Origin: Bolinopsis microptera
Taxonomy: Eukaryota > Ctenophora > Tentaculata > Lobata > Bolinopsidae
NCBI RefSeq assembly: GCF_026151205.1
Contig: NC_087078.1
Location: forward strand, 3,252,175-3,316,174
Direction: 5' to 3'
DNA length: 64,000 bases
In this document: positions 10,785-24,619 of the stretch, piece after piece
How the letters are laid out: every line of letters starts with the position of its first letter
Numbering within the stretch: position 1 is the first letter of the stretch
Made by a program: the position numbers and the translations under genes
Notes under the pieces: model-generated
Database searches by the model: none
What the model was told of the DNA's origin: nothing
What the model saw: only the letters and a program-made list of their open reading frames with translations

Positions 10785-13700
10785 CTCCGGTAAGGATAGT
10801 TCAACATCTGCTTCTTCAAAGCTATTTACACTTGAGCTATCCATGAAGGGGAAGCTACTTTCACATAGCTTCAGCTTTGCTTTCAATGGTTCTTTCATTC
10901 TGGAGTCTAAAGTTTTTCCGGTCTTAGGTCTACTAGGGGAAGCTCTAATCAAAGACAATTCCAGTGGCTCTTCTCGAGCAGAAGACACAATTAGGGGGCC
11001 GGAGGTTGACGACCGATGTAGGGGGTATTTCCTCATTGACCTCGATGATTCAGGGTTTTCTAGGGATGCCACTCTGTCCATCTGCATCTTTCAGCCTCGG
11101 TCACTCGGTCAACAACTTGTCACATTTGTTGAGCTGATTTTACAGTCAAGTCAGGAAACAAAATCGTTACACTGTACACTAGAAAAAGAATTAAAGATGT
11201 TGCCAAACTGTTTGCCTCGTCCGGTTGATTCTTAGGGAATTAATCAACATCTTTCTACTTGTATATCAGAAAATTGTAAAATGGCGACTACTAAATGACA
11301 AAGTTATATGGGTACCGTGTGCTGTAGCAACGTCTTATGAGCCTAACAGTGCGCTAACTAATAACTCTAATCGTTTCTTAGGAGTGCTTTACTGTTTACA
11401 TTACGTAGAAGAGTAGAAACGATTATATTTATTGTCGTAGCTGCTATCCAGTATCCTGTATCTTAATATTTAGTAATATTAATATCTTAATATTTAGTAG
11501 TTATGATTCCTCTGTCTATTAACTACTAACTTATTTAGTAGTTATAATTTCTCTGTCCTACAACCAAGCACACTGCTTAGAAGTCCGGCGTTATGTTTTA
11601 TAATGATCCTGGACCTAAGTGGCAAGCTGCTCTATATCAACAAAAAATATATATAATTCCTCTACTGAATACAATAATTGCAATATTTCAAGTAATGGCG
11701 ACCTATCCGAGCTTTTCATTTAGAATTAAAACAAATCCTTCATATTATGGAGCCATGGTGTGGACTGGCTGCACCTGGTTAAAGCACTTCCATCCATTTC
11801 CCTATAATGTGGCTTACATAAGCAATTGCTCTCAAAAATTTAAACTGTTGTAAGCGAACCTAAACGCATGTTTAAAACCACGTTTAGTACTAGTAGTGAA
11901 TAATGAATATGGGGGTGAATACGCGCATTTGTTAACTGATAACTTGCAGCTCAAGGCTTGGTTGGTGACATAAGTCAGGCGTACCAGTTTGAGAATACCT
12001 AACCGGCGAATGCTACCACCCTCATATCATATCAGTACTGAGTAGGAATATGGTTCACTTAACAATTAACAACTGAATACTAGGGCTGTATAAACAATAA
12101 AGCACGATCCCGACAGCCCTTCAACAAAACGAAAGTACAAATGTCCAAATGAGTTAAATTCGAGCATTTTCTGTGCAATCATTGATCATAGTGTGCATAT
12201 CTTTGCAATTGCGGTGCAATTTCGCCCGCCAGTTATGCAGCTGATAATCATTACGTTTAAGTTTTAACGTATCTAGATGGCGAATATGTCGTCAATTATA
12301 GTTGTGGTAAGAATAAGATGTATCTGCATCCTGCCTGCTTTATACACAGATAGAAGAAATATTGTCTTAACGTTATTTAACAAGCTTATCACGTGATCAG
12401 AATCCAGATGAGATTTGGAATATAAAAATGTGAAATTTATCAGTAGACACGTCTTCCGTGGGTTAAACCCTTGATAATGACGGAGCAAAATAAGCACGAA
12501 TAATTATCAAGTACACGAACATTGTCTTGCTTGTACCTGATCACCATGATCAACCTCACCTAGTTACAGCTGATAATTTACCTTACATTGCCATGGTAAC
12601 ACTATCAACATACAAACCTTGGTTCTGTCTAATTTGATGGAGCTAATATAGCGCGACTCTGGAACATTACCTGGCTAATCTGCTAATCTGCGACACTGTT
12701 CCAACACGTGCCCAATGAAAACATGTAAAATCACGGCAAAACTATTCTCTTTTATTATTTTGCGTGACGGGGTACTCCACAAACATTAATGAGATTACGA
12801 TGTGGTTGCTCTGTTAACAGATCCAACAAGCACAACTTTCGCGATCTTTTTTAAAGGTTGATATCCTGACAGTTTTAACGCTGACGATCAGTGGATTCGG
12901 GAAAATCTAGTGATCTTGAAAAGAATTGTTTTATCGGTCAATTATACCTTTCAGATTTCATTCTTTGGTATCCCAATGTTAAAATTTAGTAACATTATCC
13001 AACGCGGTCGTGTCTTGCGAATGGTCGATAATGTTATTCGTGAGTTAAAAGTATTAAAAGTTCGTGAGAACTTAATGAATAAAGAATAGATGTTTAGTTC
13101 GACAGGACTAAAAAATAAAATTTAAAGTTCGTTAGCAGTTAAAACTTAGGAATTAAAATAAGCTAGTTAGAGATAAATAATAAAATTTTAAGTTCGTTAG
13201 AACTAAATTATGAAATTTAATGTTCGTTAGAACATCAAGGACAAATTTAGAGTTCGTTAGAATTAAAGAAAAATTGACAAATGGTCGTACAAAAAATAAA
13301 GTCAGAATTCAGAATAGTGGTTGCATCCCCCTCATAAACATCAAACAGGTATTTGTGACACAAACTACTGAACATTTCACAGCCGGTTACAAACCATTAT
13401 CAAGCCCAAAATCACCGGACAACACCTTAGCTCTCCTCCTTTAAATTATTTTCATTTATATTTTTATTGCCATATTTTTATTTTCACTCACTTGAAAATC
13501 AGAGATTTTGTTCTCATTGTTGGATCCTCCTCCTCTCATCCCTCCTTAAGATGAGTCGGAGCTTGCACGTGGTTTTCCGAGTACCTCACATCCTCTCACT
13601 AAATTTTAACAAGAGCACGCATATCCAGGTATCATGTTCAAACTAACGAAAATTGGTTTAAAACAACGAGCTACGGGTATCAGAAATGGCCACAGCTGAG

Positions 13701-16700
13701 ATTTTCGAAAGAGCTGTGTATCATTGTATTTAAAGCTGAGGTGACGACGCGTTCAACACAGCTTTTTTAAAAGTCCGCCTCATTTTCCATCCCGAACTGT
13801 TGACAGTGTCTTTGATGAGATTCCTTTATATTTCAGAATTGTACGCAGCTGTGCGGAAAAAAGAGTGCTCAGGAATTCTCTTTTCCGTATTGTGATTTCC
13901 TCACAGATTTGAAAACTTCAAACTGCGCTTAATATTCAGTATTTCTGTACAGGAGGCTTAACAAGTGGACCTGATACTGATAGAATCTTTTAAAACGGGT
14001 CTAAAATATGCGTCCAAGAGTATCTAAAGTATAGCGGTGGTGACCGAAACCCATGTCAGTGCCTCATGTTATAACTATATAAGCCTCTCTGCCTCCACTT
14101 CAGCATCTTAAAGTCTAACCTTATGATTCCAAGTACACACATTTCAGACTTTCAGTCAATATGTATAAAATTAAATTAGTGTACTATACTGTTTACTTTT
14201 AGTACACGGTGCCATGTATTATAGCTTGGTACACGGTGGTACTGGCCAGTACACAGTTGACAGTGCCACGCATTCTGATACCTTGATATGATGTTGTTAT
14301 CTAACTGAACAGCGCGAGACTGGGGAACATAACGCCGGGGCCCGGGGTGTAAGCCTTAAAACCCTTGTAGTGCATACTTCCTAGTAGCAATGACGTCATA
14401 CTTGAAAGTGCATAAGTGTGATTATTTTTACCAATTTAGCTACATTTTCCCTGAATCACGTTCCAATATAACAGGATACTATTCAGTTGACGTGGAATTA
14501 AGGCAGGAGCGTCCGTGAATTTAACTGCAGTTTGAATATATTTTTCATTTCAGTGAATATATCGTGTTTCTAAAAACTAATCCATGTCATTAGAACCAGT
14601 CACAAAATCATTAACTATTAATAAACCAGACCAAGTAAGGATTGACCGATAATTGAACCCAATTTGGTGAACGCACGTACGGTATATGCTTGTTAGCTCA
14701 GACCTCGTGCTCAAAATTCACTTCAGACCTTGTCAGCTATAAGTACGCTTATCGTCTGAATTTTGCCTGGCAAATTTTGGAATTTGGCCGCCAATTTTTA
14801 AATCAAAAATCGGCTTCCTTAGTATCCACATTTAAACAGATATAAAGCTATAACTTACAGAGAATATGTAGTTTAGGCTTACCTTTCATATAAAGTAAGT
14901 TTCATTCAAAAATATTGATAGTTGGCTAATTTATGGGACGAAATCTACCAAATTTGGTGCGTATGCCCAAATATGGGCATATGATTTTTGGCTCATAACT
15001 CAGTCATTTTTTGTCCAATCTTAATGAAATTTCATATACGAGTTCAGGAGACCACTAGCTACAAGTAAAGCACCTTAAACCTGGGTTTTGGGCATGTTCA
15101 GGGTATTTGGCTAAATTGGGCCAAAAAATACCCATTGGCCCCCCCCCCCCCCTCTTAACACGTTAAACACAACATAATTACTACAAAACCGATCAAAATA
15201 GCGCTCGCAAATCTTTGCACGTGCACGTGCGTGTAACAATCCTCGTTACCATGGTTACTATGCAACCTTTTGCTTTTTACGTAATTTGACGTGGGTGGTT
15301 GCACAGACATACAGACATACAAAGATAATCTTTTGAATTATAAGTAAGATACCGGCCAATTATATTTTACAATTACCTATTATTATTAACAATGAAATAT
15401 TGTTTATGTTAAACTTAGTACCTACAAACTGTAAGCTAAATCTGCAAAGAAAGGTGGTGGTGATTGGTGAGTTACCTGCATGTCAGTAAGGTTGTGCATT
15501 ATGTCGCTATCATAGCTAGATTTAGCCGGTTTCGGCAGTTTCTTAGCGTCCTCTTCATTACTGATAAGCGTGTACATGAGCGCCATCTCTTGTCTCTCTT
15601 TTTTCTTATTCATATCGTCTGTTGTCTAATAGCATCCCTTTAAAGGAACTCGTAGGTCCTTTGTTAGCATCTGCTTTATGAATATCGGGATGATGTTAGG
15701 GGGGTGGAACCGATAAGTGCATGCAAGTAGTAATTGATTACATACAGTATGAGTACTATACTCAAAAGAACAGAAGGTTAGTTTCAGGAATTTTCTTTGA
15801 TTCTCAATTAAATCAAAAATCGAAACATCAAACTTGATTCAAAACGATAGTATAAACGGATTGCTGTCCTTTTAAAAAGTTGCAACTATGAGCATAAGAA
15901 CAGTTAGTGAGCTAGCTGCCGAGGAAGTTCGTAATTGGAATAGGATAAGATGAATAATATCTCCTCAGTCACTAAACAAATGTTATATTGTGTCATAGTC
16001 TGGACGGATACGATAATTTATATGTCCCATTCGAAGTCTAAAGTTACAAAAAGAACAGTCGTTCAAAGAACTTCACACCTTCTTAGACCAATGGTCTCGA
16101 GATTTAAAATGAATTATGGAACACTTGGTACGGCAGTTTGAAACTTAAAGAACATGAAATCACTATTTATAATTAGTATGGAAGCTAAGGATTTATAGCA
16201 CAATGCGGCGTGCTTTCTAAATCCGAAATGGACACCAAGGTTTACAGATTTTTAAAAATATTGAATTCTTTTTGTTGGCCGTGGTGGCGGTTCTAATGAC
16301 CCATTTACAAAAAAGATAAAACAACATTATAATAATATAACACGTTTTAAAACCTACTAAAACCCGGTAAAAACTTAAGAACTCTAAAGCTCGGACCTCA
16401 TAATTCTGCCTAAAGATTCACTGAATCATTCAGTGCATGTATCTAGCTTAAATATGACTTTCGAATAATAACATTTCCTGATTTCCAGTATAACAAAAGA
16501 CCTAAGAAATAGTATGCCAATTACATCGTAATTTCTAACATAGAAGACCGCGCTGATCCTCGATCCATAACTAATTGTTTTCGATTATTGATAAATTGAG
16601 GTCCTCACTCCTCTTCAACAACATTACCAGAGCTACACGTATTAATTTTCAAAGATAAACATAGTTAAAGGCCACCGTTGAGAAATCATTGCAGTCATGG

Positions 16701-19700
16701 AACGAAATACACTATGATGTCAACTCAGTCTATTTTGATGTCTGGACATTTACTGTCAGGATCTCCTTATTTTTGGAGATTCTCGTGTCAGTTTCTGTAC
16801 TACGAGGACTCTGGAAACAAAATACATTCCCGTTATCTTGCTACCTTTTATCAAATATAACCAGCCAAATATTATACCAGAGACAAGAGAAAATAAGAGA
16901 AATTTAAGAACCACAAGATGATAATGTTAACAGCACCTACCTAGCTGCTAGACGTAGAAGCAAAAGAGTCATCTGCTTGGAATGCTAAGTATTTAAGTGC
17001 AGTAACATACTGTGACCTGTTGTGGGCATCCTACCATACCTTTCTGCCCTAATTGTAACAAAATCTCAGAGCCTTCGAAAATTAATTTGTCCAATTAAGT
17101 TTATGTTGTTAAAGGAGATCTCTTAATTTGTCATTGTCCGCTGTAGCTTCAAAATCTTCATTAAAGGGAGCCTAATTTCAATTAACAATGACGAAATGAG
17201 GTAAATCTAAATAAGCACGCACATATAAGCATACGGTATACAAAATGTGCCAGCGTACTGCGGCTGCTAGGCTAACATTAGGCTACTTCATACACAGTGT
17301 TAGCTGAAGTCATAATCTGGGATAACATTTCCTCGTGAGATAATACATACCTCACGTACGTACGCACTGAGTCAAAACTTTGCTTTTATCCGCAATCCGG
17401 GGTCGTTGATCCGATAGACTGCTTGGGCCGTGAAAACATTACGCACAATTAAGAAAAATCACGTACATTCACAAGAAACAATAATATTTCTCCCCGGAAA
17501 ATATACACAAGTCGCAACCGCAGACCTAGGAATATTTTCTACCAGCTCTACAGTATATAATACGACACAACCAGTGGTTATTTTAACGGTTTCCGTAATA
17601 TAAACTCTATGACCCTCCATTACTAAATAGATAAAATCACGTACTAATAAGTAACGTCTCTCTCTCTCTGAGAAAAAAAATATCTCTCTCTGATTTTTCT
17701 TAATTGTGCGTAATGTTTTCACGGCCCAAGCAGTCTATCGGATCAACGACCCCGGATTGCGGATAAAAGCAAAGTTTTGACTCTCTCTCTCTCTCTCTCC
17801 AGTGTGGCACGTGGGTGCATGACTGCATGCCAGTCAGCTGTAAACCTACCACAATATGCTAATTTGTGAGTTCTGGCTATTATACTAGACACTGGGTTTG
17901 TCTGTTGTGAGTATTGACTTCCGGTATATTTATTAAGGTTAACTAATAACTATGGGTTGGTAAGTATATGCTTTTTTGCAATCTTATCTTACTTTAACTT
18001 AATCGTGTTCTATTTGACCGAGTTTTGATCGGACGGGTTGTAAAAATAAAATATAAACAATCGCAATTAAAATATCAGGAACTGAAAATAAGCTACAGTG
18101 TTCACATGATTCAAGATTGAAGATACTAAGTATTTGTTCATATCATCTACTTAGCGTGTGAAGTAAAGTAGGATGGAACCTTCTAAATCAGAGCAGAAGT
18201 GAGGTTTCCCAAAGGCTAGTGGTCGAAACGTAGGTCAATCACAATGGAATCTATTATAGTTCTACATTTGATTTTAAATGAATTACGAAAAAATCACAGA
18301 TAGACGTCGATCACAGTGGCCTCTCAAATCACAAACGAGAGAAAAAATACTAACGTATCCGGGAATTTGAGAACTCAAAATTTGAGTCCATCTCATTGTC
18401 ATAATTAACCTGTACTGGGGATCCCAGGCTATAATGTTCATATAATATAGATTGGGCAGAATGACAGGCTGAGCGCCGCCGAGTAATGGCCTAATCGCTG
18501 CTGGATATGACATTTTTGAGGATTACGGCAGCTTGTAAGTTGTAGTTGTACGCTGTTTTAACGTTTCACTTCGATACTGAATATTACAAATTTCCAGGGA
18601 AGTTACTGGGCGGCGCTCAGCCTGTCACTCTGCCGAATCTCTATTCTATATGTTTATGAACATTATAGCCTGGGATTCCCAGGTAACAGGGAAGGTGCTA
18701 CCTTCTCAGGATTTTAAAGTTTGATTTTGATATTACATACTTGAATAACAAATTTTAAAACGGTTTTAAAATCCCAAATCAGTTAAAACCGACCATCGTT
18801 AATCACAGAATATGTTAACCATGTAGCATTAGTCTCCACAAATTGTAAAAGTATTTGGTGTTTTACTTCAACTCCAGCGATCGAATGGAACGACAATATA
18901 ATAATAAAACATATCAATGAGATGGGTGTTGCAGGTAACGGATTTCATTTCATATGACTGTGAGCTATTATAATAGGACTAGGAGCATATGACTATGCGA
19001 GAAACAATTGCAAAATGTGCAGAGATGTCTTAGTTTTGAAGATCCTTTCAAATGATCATCACAATTAGTGACTTTAATTAATTAAGATTATTATAAGTTA
19101 GTTGTCATACGTACGTCATGCGACGTACGATTTTCCATACGTCATGACGTATGACAAAGTTATAAGTTATAAATGTATACGACGACGATACTTGAGACTA
19201 ACAGTGTGCAAGTGTTCTTATGTTTCTCTACAAGCCACTCCCTGTCAAATGTCTAGTGAACCAATGAATAGAAAGCAACAATAGAAAGTCGAAGAGAACA
19301 CGTATATAAAATATCGGATGTCATTCATAATTGAAATCGGAAAGTAACGATGAAACGAATTGTCATTGTGGAAAAACCCACATACCACATAGTCATACGT
19401 GAAGTTGAACAGTAACGGAAAAGCAAATATAAACAAGCGAGAACAATTTGATTTGGGTCATCAGCTCCAAGCTCATATTCTAATTCACTGTTAGTGTTTA
19501 TTCACCACCTTTGTAATTCAATTGCACTCAATCATGTTGGCAATTTATTTGATTATCTTGATTTCATCGAATAAAGATAACCTTTTGTAGGCAGATCGTT
19601 ATTCTTTGACCTCGAAATTCTTGAACCCTGCCGGCAGCCCCCGCCGTTTCCGTTTCACTTTGGAGATTGATCACACTTATGCGAACACAAAAAGAAGAAT

Positions 19701-19869
19701 TATCAAAACTTACATTTTGATTAAGAATCTTTACCTCCTCGGATGACAAATCGTATTCCTTCTTCGCCAGTCTCTTCTTTCCTGCATAGCCGTCTAGATC
19801 AAGTGATAAGCAAGAGGCGAAACTAACGTTTTCTGAGTCACTGTCTGATCCGTTGCTGTTCTCGAACCA
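10785..19869 (-). CDS. Unidentified multi-exon gene (three chained candidate exons)
   Basis: Three minus-strand exons share phase-0 borders and coding-like composition. 19869-19714 follows CTGCAG, has donor AAT|GTAAGT and encodes an acidic serine stretch (NGSDSDSEN), then KKRLAKKEYDLSSEE. 15625-15476 follows CTATTAG, has donor CAG|GTAACT and encodes TTDDMNKKKERQEMALMYTL plus ISNEEDAKKLPKP. 11081-10785 follows GATGCAG, has donor GAG|GTACAT and encodes a Ser/Pro-rich segment with SSTSGPLIVSSAREEP. Together 201 codons, no recognised domain, predicted disordered and charged. The second exon could instead be a first exon: ATG at 15613 has an in-frame stop 12 nt upstream. First and last exons were not found. 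The linkage is an inference from phase and order; any exon may belong to a different transcript. Confidence 0.45.
11090..13045. other. Non-coding region, nothing assigned
   Basis: AT-rich sequence with no coding pattern that I trust on either strand. The open frame at 11593-11853 (+) has no splice or homology support. A short duplicated phrase (TTAGTAGTTAT...TCTCTGTC) occurs around 11495-11555. Confidence 0.4.
13046..13268. repeat. Degenerate tandem repeat around GTTCGTTAGAAC
   Basis: The phrase AAATTTAAAGTTCGTTAGAA recurs at about 13120, 13180, 13210 and 13240, plus weaker copies from 13046, with a unit of roughly 35-60 bp. The core GTTCGTTAGAAC is nearly self-complementary. The surrounding sequence is A-rich. 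Confidence 0.6.
13269..14689. other. Non-coding region, nothing assigned
   Basis: No supported gene. It contains CT-rich sequence near 13515-13550 and paired GTACACGGTG phrases near 14200-14260. Probable intron or intergenic DNA of the minus-strand gene. Confidence 0.35.
14750..15175 (+). mobile_element. Diverged partial copy of the E palindromic element
   Basis: From about 14850 it matches the right half of the element at 31918-33417: TTAGGCTTACCTTTCATATA, GTGCGTATGCCCAAATATGG, GCTCATAACTCAGTCATTTT and GACCACTAGCTACAAGTA occur in the same order. It ends in a 14-C run at about 15140, as do the other copies of this family. No matching left half is seen. Confidence 0.8.
15626..17370. other. 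Mostly unassigned DNA
   Basis: No firm gene. A + strand frame at 16689-16907 contains a hydrophobic stretch (VRISLFLEILVSVSVLRGLW) followed by FPLSCYLLSN, faintly like the first two helices of a rhodopsin-type GPCR. It has no clear splice sites and may be chance. Confidence 0.3.
17371..17782. mobile_element. MITE with about 92-bp near-perfect terminal inverted repeats
   Basis: The left arm 17371-17462 (GAGTCAAAACTTTGCTTTTA...) and the right arm 17690-17782 (...TAAAAGCAAAGTTTTGACTC) are reverse complements over about 92 bp. The 225-bp centre holds CT microsatellite runs, and a (CT)9 run follows directly at the right end. No coding capacity. Target duplication not resolved because the right flank is CT repeat. 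Confidence 0.85.
18405..18690. mobile_element. Small palindromic MITE (GGGATCCCAGGCTATAATGTTC family)
   Basis: CTGGGGATCCCAGGCTATAA near 18415 and TTATAGCCTGGGATTCCCAG near 18663 are inverted copies; inside them CAGGCTGAGCGCCGCC and GGCGGCGCTCAGCCTG are also inverted. A diverged single arm of the same family lies at 21249-21345 (AACACTATCAGCCTGGGGTC). No open frame of note. Confidence 0.7.
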
Positions 19870-22536
19870 CTGCAGTAATAGACGTGTAACGATCAGTCTA
19901 TAGTATAGATGAGTTGTTGTATTAGTACTATTTAGTTGACATAGTTTATATTCTTATTTTATTTTACCCTTTTCAGTTTTTAGATGATTTATGTTATTTG
20001 CATGCTCATGTTATAATAGAGTTTGAAGCATTGTTGCGTTTTGGGGCTTTGTAATACTATGACGGCATTGCTTTGAATTTGAATTTCTGATGATATTGAT
20101 TTTCACTTTCAGTGCTATGTAACCCATGGCAGTAACGTTGTAAAGGACTTTGAGGGGGTCTGTAGTCCCCCCGCATAGTATGTTTGTGTTTCACTGATTT
20201 GTAAACTGAAGACGTAAATAACTATAATGTTAGTTTGTAGTGCGAATAATAGTTAATCACTGGTTTACTCGACATTGCACATGGCCCTTTCATAAGTCAT
20301 AAGTGCATAATTAGTTTTTGGCGAAATATAATTTTTGGCGAATAATCAAAAATGTAAGTTATTTTAAAGTTTTCATAAAATAATATTACATTTTGTCTTC
20401 TCTGAAAAACGAGTCCAACGATCAGAAGAGTCGACGTTTTTATTTGTTTGATGTACACTGACATAGCAACACACATAGCAACACACTTAGCAACTGACAT
20501 AGCAACATAACCTGTAGAACTAGAGAACGTAGACAAAGCTTCCATTAACTTATTGTTAACTTAATTAAGATGTATCAATTTTGGTTCTAACTAATATAAT
20601 GACTAATATCAGTAGTACAGGAGTAGACAACCTTTAGGCTTAGCACGTGCATTTATCATTTAATTACTTCCATTAGACGTCAATTACAGATTATCGTGCT
20701 GTAAAGTAGGTAATGTATGTTAATATATTGTTGTTATGAGCAGAAACAGTCGGTCCTCTGGGCTTATCTCGGTATAGTATCTGGTGTTACTTTATACTTG
20801 AAAAATTTATTTCAGTTATGTTGTAATTTCACTCGTATCTTATCAGTTCACTGCTTATCAGCGCCATCGCAGCTACTGACTACTCGTGGATCATTTGTAA
20901 TGTAAAAAACATAATCTCATTGTCAACATTTTTAACAAAAATAAAGCTAAGAAAGAGGTGCTCAGTCAACGGGTCAATCGAGGACCGGGCCGATTTACAC
21001 GGATCAGTAATTCAGTAGTTGTTTATGACCAGTCGAACTTGAAGAATGAACTGATCACACCGCAATGCCAATAGTGAATAGAAAGTGGTGAAACTTCAAA
21101 AAGAAATATTGGACAGAAAAAACAAAAAGTTGAAGCCACTTCAATACAAAAATTGACCATAATATTAATAAATACCATACTAATAGTAATAAATAAATAA
21201 ATACAGTTCAAACGGAAATTCGCTCTGCTCTGCTCTTTATTGTTTATACACTTACTGGGCCGGGCAGCGGGCTCAGTTTGTCATTTCGCCGCAGCTTATA
21301 GTTATATTTATGTGTTTATGAACACTATCAGCCTGGGGTCCCCAAGTAAAGTGAAACCGTAAGTGCAGTTCCAAGTACCAACTTGGTTCGAAATGTTGTG
21401 AAGAGAATTTGGAGACAGTTGTTCGTAGCACTATGGAAACGCATGTTTGCCAAAAATTAGTAACACACCTGCGTTTATAACACACGTAAATGCGTTAACA
21501 CGCTGCAAACCCCTTTTGATCCGGCCGCGGCCGGAGTACACGCTTCGCGTGCACGAGAGAGGTAATGGTATACAACGTGTAGCAACACATACACTTCCGA
21601 CTACCTACGAAGCGCATGTGTATCTAAAGTTCGTGACACCAGACACACATGCTCCACCTAGCGTCCTACTACATGTGTAATGTTTGTAAAATGAATCTCT
21701 ATCTTTATCCCTATCTTTATATTTCTATCTCTATATTTATCTCTCTATTACGTGATGAACTCGTCTATACTATACGTCTATACTATACTCGCGGTATCGT
21801 CAATACTAATAGCAAATAGACAATACTTCTCAAGGCGGGAGCGTGCTCAGCTAGCTCAGTGCTATATATATATACTGCACACACGGTTACCAGGCGCGCG
21901 GGCCTATCCCAATATGATTATGAGCGTCGCTTTTTCTTAACGGGTAATAAGGTGATACTCGTATAAAATATTTGTTTCAAATATTACTATTAGTATTAGA
22001 CTGTCGCTACGAGTCCAACTCAGCGTGCGTCTTAGTAAGTTATAAACCTATAACGCTTTTTTGAGCTCCTCCGCGTAATCTCGTATACGTCCGGTCGTGA
22101 GAACTGACAACTGAGACTGAGAAAAGCGATCAATAGTGAATAACACTAACAGTAGCAAGCTAGTAACAAGCTAATAACAGTAACCATGTGCTTTCGCGCC
22201 GCCACGGGCGCGCTTGTTTTACAATTTTTATACCGCCGGGTCGGCAGGTGCGTGCTACTGCAAGTGCAATTAAACGCAAGGGCTCTGGATAGAGCAAACT
22301 AGGTAACACGCGCGGAAAGGCTCCAGTTATTTAATTGGCAACGAATCGAGTTTACTTAGGCCGATCCCCTATATAGGGCCGATACCCTATATAGGGCTCC
22401 AAGCTAGTCTATAATTTTCATAAAAATTGCAATTAAACTTTGAAGTTGATTCACGATGTCAATCCTTCGCATCTCGCCGATCTGCATACGATCTGATAAC
22501 GTCGAACTGTATGTAGGCTGTATAGCGTATAGTGTA
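19870..22536. other. Unassigned region upstream of the minus-strand gene
   Basis: No clear gene. It holds a diverged MITE arm at 21249-21345, a GC-rich CpG-containing patch at about 21510-21560, and paired CCCTATATAGGG palindromes at about 22365-22398. Imperfect ACAT/ATAGCAACACA repeats occur at 20458-20510. Confidence 0.4.
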
Positions 22537-23044
22537 TTTGACCAAAACCCATAATCATGGGTAGAGTGGGCCGCTACCAGTGTCTCTCTTTCCCAAACAA
22601 AAGGAAATGATATTAATTTGATTGACCGTTCTCAAATGCAAAATGATACCGAGAATGAAATCGGTCGCTCGCTTTTCCCATTCATTCACGGCTTACGAAT
22701 TGTAATAAGTTTCGATTGATTAGGTACATCAATCAGATGCTGTAAAAATCTCTTTGGGTTGCGTTCGGGTCGATACCTAGTATTTCGGGGTAAGGGTGGT
22801 AGTTATTACTTATTGAATTAGCTGAAGTTTATTGAATCTTTATTGCCGAGTACAGCTACCTTTGAGTAGTTCTTCTTAATCTATTACAATTGTAAATGAA
22901 TGGGAAAAGCGAGCGACCGATTTCATTCACGGTATCATTTTGCATTTGAGAACGGTCAATCAAATTAATATCATTTCCTTTTGTTTGGGAAAGAGAGACA
23001 CTGGCAGCGGTCCACTCTACCCATGATTATGGGTTTTGGTAAAA
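22537..23044. repeat. Terminal palindromic module P, copy 1
   Basis: About 150-bp inverted repeats begin TTTGACCAAAACCCATAATC and end in its complement. The very tip contains ACCCATAATCATGGGT, itself a hairpin with a 6-bp stem. A roughly 200-bp unpaired centre separates the arms. Other copies: 26187-26690, a one-sided piece at 26706-26830, 40171-40496 and 41513-41838. Confidence 0.85.
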
Positions 23045-24067
23045 TATCATCTCTTTTTGATTATAATGTCAGGGTACTTTATAAAGTCGAAATATAAACT
23101 GATATCTTCATTAATAAGGAGGAAGTTTCAACAATTTCGAAATTTTTCCTTTAAAAACATTCCTTGTGTTTAGGGAAGCATATCGGTCGATCACTGACTG
23201 AATATGCCACTTAATACTCATTCAAGTTGGCATTAAATTCATTTATAATGACATTAAACTGTCGTGGCAAAGCAGAATTTGTTGGAAATCACGAATGAGC
23301 AAAATTCTCACCTTTCGCACGTGCAAACTTTGAGCGGACGTTGCGTGCGCATCCAATATTGAATCGCCGTACATTTTTGCATGTAATTGTTTTATATATA
23401 GTTTGATAAGCATGCAAAGTTTCAAAGTATTTCAAGAAGAACTGTAATCACAACGGCACTCTAAAGTTGACAGAAAATGACGAAAACAGCAATTTTCAGT
23501 GATTTTAGCAATTTTCTATCAATTTGGGCGTGTCCCCACGTGTGCAACTTTTCGATTTTCAACTTTAAAACTAGCCTAATACACAATTTATACCTATAGG
23601 AAGCAGAACTGAGCTCCACAACCCAAGGCATGGCCCAACACCAGAGAATACTAAATCGCAAAATTGACGTTTTTATAAAATAATTTTTCAAAAAAGCACA
23701 AACTTCAATGACGAATATCTTTATGAAGGAGCAAGCTAGAAAAACTTTCCGGTAGATTTTCAGAATGCTTGAACAATTATCTAAGATACAAATTTCCTCA
23801 GATTTTGAATAAAATACTCCTTAATGGTTTAAAATTAATTTTAAAAGTTAATACTTTGTCAAAAATCAAGTTTTAAAAACGGTTAACTTGATGACGTCAT
23901 CAAGGGGTGTTTATGACGTCAAATAATTTTTTTACACAATGTAAACTAAAGTATAAATAATTATTTGCAAGACCTGTGGTCGGAAATGGCTGTATCTTTT
24001 ATACTTTGGAATCTATGGACACTTAAATACAGGCTACAATTGACTGGCAAAGCGTCTATCCCTGAAT

Positions 24068-24619
24068 CACAGTGCTGGCAAGCACGACCGTTGCATTTAC
24101 TGTGGGTATACTATGTTCCCCATTTACTATTATACCCCCTTTACTATTATACCCCCTTTACTATTATCCCCCTTTTACTATTATACCCCCTTTGGTACAC
24201 GTTACAAGCCTCTTTTGTGCACGCGAAGGCCGCCGCCTCCGGCAGGAGTTTTCCAGGCATTAAGACTCATCGGAAGTCGTTCAGCAGATTTATTTTTAGT
24301 TCAAAACATTCTAATTTGATGTCAAAGATGACAGGAATAAAAAATAGTTATGTTCAGATTTTTAAGAAATTTCCATAAAATACTCGCCAGCACTGTTATA
24401 CGAAATTCGGTAAAAAACCCAAAATCGCCATATTCAGGTGCCCTAAAAACCATGTTAAAAGTTAAAATTGAGTTAGAGATCTGAAATTTTTCAGGGCGTC
24501 TAGACGTTGACCAAATTGACTGCAAAAAAAGTTTCAGGTTTCAGGAGCATCGGGAAATGGGTTTTCTAGAACACTTGATTTACGACAGATTGTCGGGACA
24601 TATACATACATACATATAT
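24068..24619. repeat. Central unit C of the foldback element
   Basis: Flanked on both sides by inverted CGTCTATCCCTGAAT. It begins CACAGTGCTGGCAAGCAC and ends near ACGACAGATTGTCGGGACAT. It includes four 20-bp repeats of ACCCCCTTTACTATTAT type (24113-24195). The reverse complement of this unit is tandemly doubled at 42855-43714, where it lacks most of the minisatellite. Confidence 0.8.

Noticed and set aside
11593-11853. 86-codon plus-strand ORF
   Set aside because: No splice signals, no recognisable domain, and AT-rich composition equal to the surroundings.
16678-16907. Possible GPCR fragment
   Set aside because: A hydrophobic stretch only; no second helix motif, no DRY-like or NPxxY-like residues, no splice context. 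Mentioned only as a weak possibility in the region entry.
21845-21875. GCTCAGCTAGCTCAGTGC as a tRNA A box
   Set aside because: No acceptor-stem complement or T-arm follows.
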